DNA of 64,000 nt, taken from Candidatus Bipolaricaulota bacterium. Lineage in GTDB: Bacteria; Bipolaricaulota; Bipolaricaulia; UBA7950; UBA9294. Shown piece after piece: positions 60,472-64,000 of this stretch (position 1 is its first letter; the number at the start of each line of letters is the position of its first letter). Under the pieces are notes generated by a model. The model did not search any database. It was not told the origin of the DNA and saw only the letters and a list, made by a program, of their open reading frames with translations. The stretch lies in contig JANQEA010000043.1 of the NCBI GenBank assembly GCA_028278555.1, positions 1 to 64,000 on the forward strand. Reading direction: 5' to 3'. Made by a program: the position numbers and the translations under genes.

Positions 60472-62466
60472 ATGGGGCGTAGATGGAGGGCGAAGCGGTG
60501 GCTTGTCACCTTGCTTGCGGGGAGTCTGTGCATCGCCTGTCTTGGCTTGAGTAGCGGCGACGGGCAGCCCGAACGGTCGCCACCGAACCACGGGTTCCTT
60601 GCGTATCTGGAGCAGATTCTCGGTGGCAAGCGCCCGCTGCAGCAGGCGGAGGCGGACGTGTGGTTGGGGCGTGTGCCATCGCCTATTGACCTCAGTCACA
60701 CGGTGGGGCGAAGCCCGGAAGGCTTCCCACAACGTGGCGTTCCAGCGTCGTACGATCTCAGGGGGACCGGGCGACTCTCCCCAGTACGATCTCAGGGATC
60801 CTGTGGCTCCTGTTGGGCATTTGCCACCTACGGTGCCCACGAATCGTGGAAGCGGACCGAAGTCCCCGCGGATGCACAGGACCTCTCCGAAAACCACCTG
60901 AAGGAGTGTCACGGGTTCGACTGGGGGCCGTGTGCGGGAGGGAACCGCGCCATCAGCACAGCATACTTGGCTCGAGGCGACGGAACGGTGCTTGAGGCCG
61001 AGGATCCCTACATTGATGGAGACGATCCGTCGGGTTGCAGTGCATCGATTCTTGCTTGTCCGCCGCCGGAGGGTCCTCCGGCGCATGGGTCCGTGGCTCA
61101 GCCGGTCGTCTACGAGTACATCCACAATGCTCACTGGATCTCTGACGTCGACAAGGCGACCGATCCCGATCCGGACTACCTGAAGCAGGCGATCATCGAC
61201 TACGGGGCGGTCATGACGACGATGGAGTGGGACTCCGACTACTACGACGACAACACCGACGCCTACTACTACGACGGGGCCGAAGATGGGAACCACTGTG
61301 TCAATCTTGTCGGTTGGGATGACTCGTTCGATCGGAACCTGTTCAAGACGACGCCTCCGGGCGACGGCGCATGGATCGTCCGCAACAGTTGGGGTACCGG
61401 GTTTGGGGATAGCGGCTACTTCTACATCTCGTATCACGACACGGTGATCGCGACCGAAAACACCGTGTTCATCGACCAGCAGGACCCCGAAGGCCTGTGG
61501 ATCTACGAGCACGATCCGTTCGGATGGACGGGCAGCAGCTGGCGGTGGGTTGACGACAACGTCGATTGGGCGGCCAACGTGTTCACCGCCGAGACGAGCG
61601 GCCGGCTCCTCGCCGTCGGGTTCTACACCAATGACGTAGGCACGGCCTATGAGATTGATGTCCGGGAGGGATCCCCGTGGGGTGCTTCGCTGCTGGCGAG
61701 CAACCCGAGCGGGACGTGCTCGTGGCCCGGCTATCACGTCGTCGATCTGCCTTCGCCGCCGAGCGTCTCGATGGGAGACGTCTTCGCGATCGTCGTCAAG
61801 TACACCAATCCGTCGAACGAATGGGTCATTCCTGAGGAGGACAACTACGCTGGCTACACCTCCGCGGCGACGTCGAGCGCAGGGCAGAGCTACTTCAGTT
61901 ATAACGGAAGCCACGACGCGGGTGATTGGGTCGATCTGGCCGCATACGACTCGGATGCGAACTTCTGCATCAAGGGGATCTTCACCGACGAGCCGAGTTC
62001 CGCGGTCTTCCGGGTGACGCGTGAGGGGAGGGTCCGCGCAGACGGAACCGTCTACGCGCAGGCCTTTCAGAGCGATTCATCGGCCGACGTGGCGGAATGG
62101 GTTGAGATCAGTGAAGCGGTCGAACCGGGCGACGTCCTCGAACTCGATCCGACCCGCCCTGGCCAGTATCGAAAGGCACGTGGTCCGTGCTCGCCGTACA
62201 TTGCGGGGGTCGTGTCGACCGAACCGGGTGTCATCCTCGGTGCGCTGACTCCCGGCCATCGGGCGTTGCTCGCGCTGGTCGGCATCGTCCCGGTGAAGGC
62301 GTGCGACGAGGGCGGCCCGATCGAGCCGGGCGATCTACTTGTCACGGCGTCGCGGGCGGGGTACGTTAGGCGGTACCAATCTGGTGAATGCACGTACATT
62401 GTCGGCAAGGCGATGGAGCCTCTGTACGGGGCGGAAGGGTTGATTCTCGTCTTGCTGACGAGATAG
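60472..62466 (+). CDS. Secreted papain-like (C1A) peptidase with lectin-like domain and shared C-terminal module
   Basis: 664 aa. AGGAGGCTTGG precedes the ATG. A basic start and a signal peptide (WLVTLLAGSLCIACLG) are followed by a propeptide-like region. The catalytic centre has Gln108 and Cys114 (SQGSCGSCWAF), His near 275 (GNHCVNLVGWDD), and Asn near 304 (VRNSWGTGFGDSGYFYISY). A lectin-like domain (YEHDPFGWTGSSW, WAANVFTAE) follows as in bacterial C1A enzymes. From about residue 512 comes the C-terminal module shared with the flanking proteins. It is probably cell-surface or secreted. Confidence 0.92.
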   Translation: MGRRWRAKRWLVTLLAGSLCIACLGLSSGDGQPERSPPNHGFLAYLEQILGGKRPLQQAEADVWLGRVPSPIDLSHTVGRSPEGFPQRGVPASYDLRGTGRLSPVRSQGSCGSCWAFATYGAHESWKRTEVPADAQDLSENHLKECHGFDWGPCAGGNRAISTAYLARGDGTVLEAEDPYIDGDDPSGCSASILACPPPEGPPAHGSVAQPVVYEYIHNAHWISDVDKATDPDPDYLKQAIIDYGAVMTTMEWDSDYYDDNTDAYYYDGAEDGNHCVNLVGWDDSFDRNLFKTTPPGDGAWIVRNSWGTGFGDSGYFYISYHDTVIATENTVFIDQQDPEGLWIYEHDPFGWTGSSWRWVDDNVDWAANVFTAETSGRLLAVGFYTNDVGTAYEIDVREGSPWGASLLASNPSGTCSWPGYHVVDLPSPPSVSMGDVFAIVVKYTNPSNEWVIPEEDNYAGYTSAATSSAGQSYFSYNGSHDAGDWVDLAAYDSDANFCIKGIFTDEPSSAVFRVTREGRVRADGTVYAQAFQSDSSADVAEWVEISEAVEPGDVLELDPTRPGQYRKARGPCSPYIAGVVSTEPGVILGALTPGHRALLALVGIVPVKACDEGGPIEPGDLLVTASRAGYVRRYQSGECTYIVGKAMEPLYGAEGLILVLLTR

Positions 62467-62503
62467 AGATTGCGAGGAAAGTGAACAGCTTAGGAGGTGC
62501 AGT

Positions 62504-64000
62504 ATGCAACGACGGCAGCGAGTGCGAGTGATGTGGATCGCGCTCATCAGCGCGGTCGTTCTGTCGGGGATCGTGATCCCGCTGTGGGTGACGGCCGACA
62601 CGGAGGAGATCGGGTTCACGGCGACGCTCTACGCGGACGTGATCCGGTTCGAAGCGAGCGGCGCAGCGAGCCTGAGGGTGACGATCTACGACCTGTCGGA
62701 GAACGAGCTGTGGAGTTCTGGCGTCGTCCTTGGCGGGTTCGCCGATTGGGATCGGACGAACGAACAGGGAGAGCGCCTGGCGAACGGATACTACCTCTAC
62801 GTCGCCCAGGCGTGGGATGCGAGTGATCGCCTGATCCTGAGCAAGACGGGGAAGGTCGTGCTGCTGCCCGGAGATCGGGTCGAGCTGAAGACGGCGCCGG
62901 TGGTGTCGAGCCCGCCTGGATCTGACCCGTGGAGGAATGACGATCCGCTCTACGGCCCCAAGGCCTACGACACGACCGATTGGCATGTCAGCAACCGTCT
63001 GGGTGTGGGGACGGATACGCCGGCGTACCCGTTCCACGTGAAGCGGACGACGCTGGGGACGGCGTTCGCCGTGGAGGACAGCGGCGGGTACACGCTGAGC
63101 TTCTACTCGGACAACAGCGGCACCGGGACGATGTGGATCAAGGGTGGCGGGGCGAACAAGATCAAGCTGACCGGTAGCGGCGACAGCTACATGAACGGCG
63201 GCAACGTCTACATGACGGGCGGGAACTTCGGGATTGGCACCGCTGCGCCGTCGTATCAGCTCCACATCTACCGTGCAACGTTGGGGACAGCGTTCGCGGT
63301 GCAGGACTCGGTCGGGTACGCGTTGAGCTTCTACACGGATGGTGCGGCGTCGGGAACGCTGTGGATCAAGGGAAGTGGCGCGAACACGTTGAAGCTGACC
63401 GGGTCGGGAGTCAGCTACATCACTGGCGGCAATCTTGGCATTGGGACGACGGACGCGACCGACCTGGTGACCATTGAAGGCTCTTCGGGCAACCTGATCG
63501 CCTGCTATCCGGATGGATCTCGTGCTGCCGGCGCGGCGGTCTTCCGCGTCGAGGCCGACGGGGACGTCTACGCCGATGGGACCGTCTACTCAGCGGCGAC
63601 GGCGGTCGGTTCGGCCGATGTTGCGGAGCGGATCAACGTCAGTGAATGGGTCGAAGCCGGCGACGTCGTCGAGATCGATCCGGAGCACGTAGGCTTCTTC
63701 CGAAAGGCGATCGGCCAGTACAGTCGCAGGGTCGCGGGAATCATCTCGACGTCGCCGGGGGTCATTCTCGGAAACGACGTGGATGAAGTGACCGGCAAAT
63801 GGGACGACAACCGGCCGGTCCTGGCCATCGCTGGCAGGGTGCCTGTGAAGGTCTCCACCGAGAACGGCCCGATCGCTGTCGGCGATCTCCTGGTGAGTTC
63901 ATCCGTGCCCGGCGTTGCCATGAGGGGGGAACCCGCGGTCTCGATCGGAGCGGTCGTCGGAAAGGCGATGGAGCCTTTGGACGACGGCGTGGGCGTCATC
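62504..64000 (+). CDS. Secreted tail-fibre-like protein with shared C-terminal module (3' end outside window)
   Basis: 499 codons to the edge, starting from an ATG with AGGAGGTGCAGT upstream. The parts in order are: a signal peptide; residues about 38-120, a FlgD-like Ig domain (TIYDLSENELW, DRTNEQGERLANGYYLYV); about 165-310, two similar copies of a repeat (LGVGTDTPAYPFHVKRTTLGTAF, then FGIGTAAPSYQLHIYRATLGTAF) with the GIGTxxPxxxLHI signature of phage tail fibres and adhesins; then the module (FRVEADGDVYADGTVY, SADVAERI, STSPGVILG, GRVPVKVSTENGPIAVGDLLV). The gene continues beyond the window. Confidence 0.85.
   Translation, partial: MQRRQRVRVMWIALISAVVLSGIVIPLWVTADTEEIGFTATLYADVIRFEASGAASLRVTIYDLSENELWSSGVVLGGFADWDRTNEQGERLANGYYLYVAQAWDASDRLILSKTGKVVLLPGDRVELKTAPVVSSPPGSDPWRNDDPLYGPKAYDTTDWHVSNRLGVGTDTPAYPFHVKRTTLGTAFAVEDSGGYTLSFYSDNSGTGTMWIKGGGANKIKLTGSGDSYMNGGNVYMTGGNFGIGTAAPSYQLHIYRATLGTAFAVQDSVGYALSFYTDGAASGTLWIKGSGANTLKLTGSGVSYITGGNLGIGTTDATDLVTIEGSSGNLIACYPDGSRAAGAAVFRVEADGDVYADGTVYSAATAVGSADVAERINVSEWVEAGDVVEIDPEHVGFFRKAIGQYSRRVAGIISTSPGVILGNDVDEVTGKWDDNRPVLAIAGRVPVKVSTENGPIAVGDLLVSSSVPGVAMRGEPAVSIGAVVGKAMEPLDDGVGVI

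Overview
The window reads as about 64 kb of chromosome from a GC-rich, double-membraned and probably anaerobic bacterium. The diderm inference rests on an SLH/coiled-coil surface protein, a predicted barrel-type outer-membrane protein ending in an aromatic residue, a PorV-like protein and a Wzz-type protein. The anaerobe inference rests on an 8Fe-ferredoxin-type protein, a tyrosine phenol-lyase and an AmmeMemoRadiSam radical SAM enzyme. The SLH protein next to an abundant porin-like protein and the compact, lightly spaced genes would suit a deep-branching candidate phylum such as Bipolaricaulota (OP1/Acetothermia). That placement is an inference and was not tested. No rRNA, tRNA, CRISPR array, transposase or integrase was recognised.

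Layout. From 1 to 31 kb the genes are mostly singletons on alternating strands with accessory or house-cleaning roles: a truncated surface protein, a glycosidase-like protein, a CPBP protease, tyrosine phenol-lyase, a secreted WD40 propeller, an MFS carrier, a transglutaminase-like protein, GNAT acetyltransferases, two metallo-beta-lactamase-fold proteins, a proteasome-like Ntn hydrolase, an ArsR-type regulator coupled to an S41 protease, a DJ-1/propeller fusion, two methyltransferases, DinB and FGE-like proteins, a TldD/PmbA pair, a FadR-type regulator and an Fe-S protein. A decayed ferredoxin 3' end lies at 29.1 kb. From 31 to 48.5 kb is the housekeeping core: ABC-F, AmrS, TsaE, PheT, an M1 peptidase, a CorC-type protein, accB-accC, then ffh-rpsP-khpA-trmD-(SPOUT methyltransferase)-rplS-lepB-rnhB. 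In this last cluster rimM is missing from its usual place and ribosomal protein S16 carries a long acidic tail.

From 48.5 to 64 kb the window is dominated by envelope and secreted proteins: the SLH protein, a Cys-rich porin-like protein with a strong promoter and terminator, two paralogous transglutaminase/PKD-like proteins ending in Cys-Gly-Cys, a beta-helix protein, MurB, two tiny membrane peptides, a Wzz-type protein, a PorV-like protein and finally three large secreted proteins: an M6 metallopeptidase, a papain-like peptidase and a tail-fibre-like protein. These last three share one C-terminal module of about 150 residues. They are the best candidate here for an undescribed system, a set of exported hydrolases and fibres that carry a common maturation or surface-attachment domain. 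Several starts in this part sit 7-10 nt behind a -10 hexamer, which suggests leaderless transcripts. Start codons were chosen by ribosome-binding site and neighbour spacing, so many differ from the longest possible reading frame.
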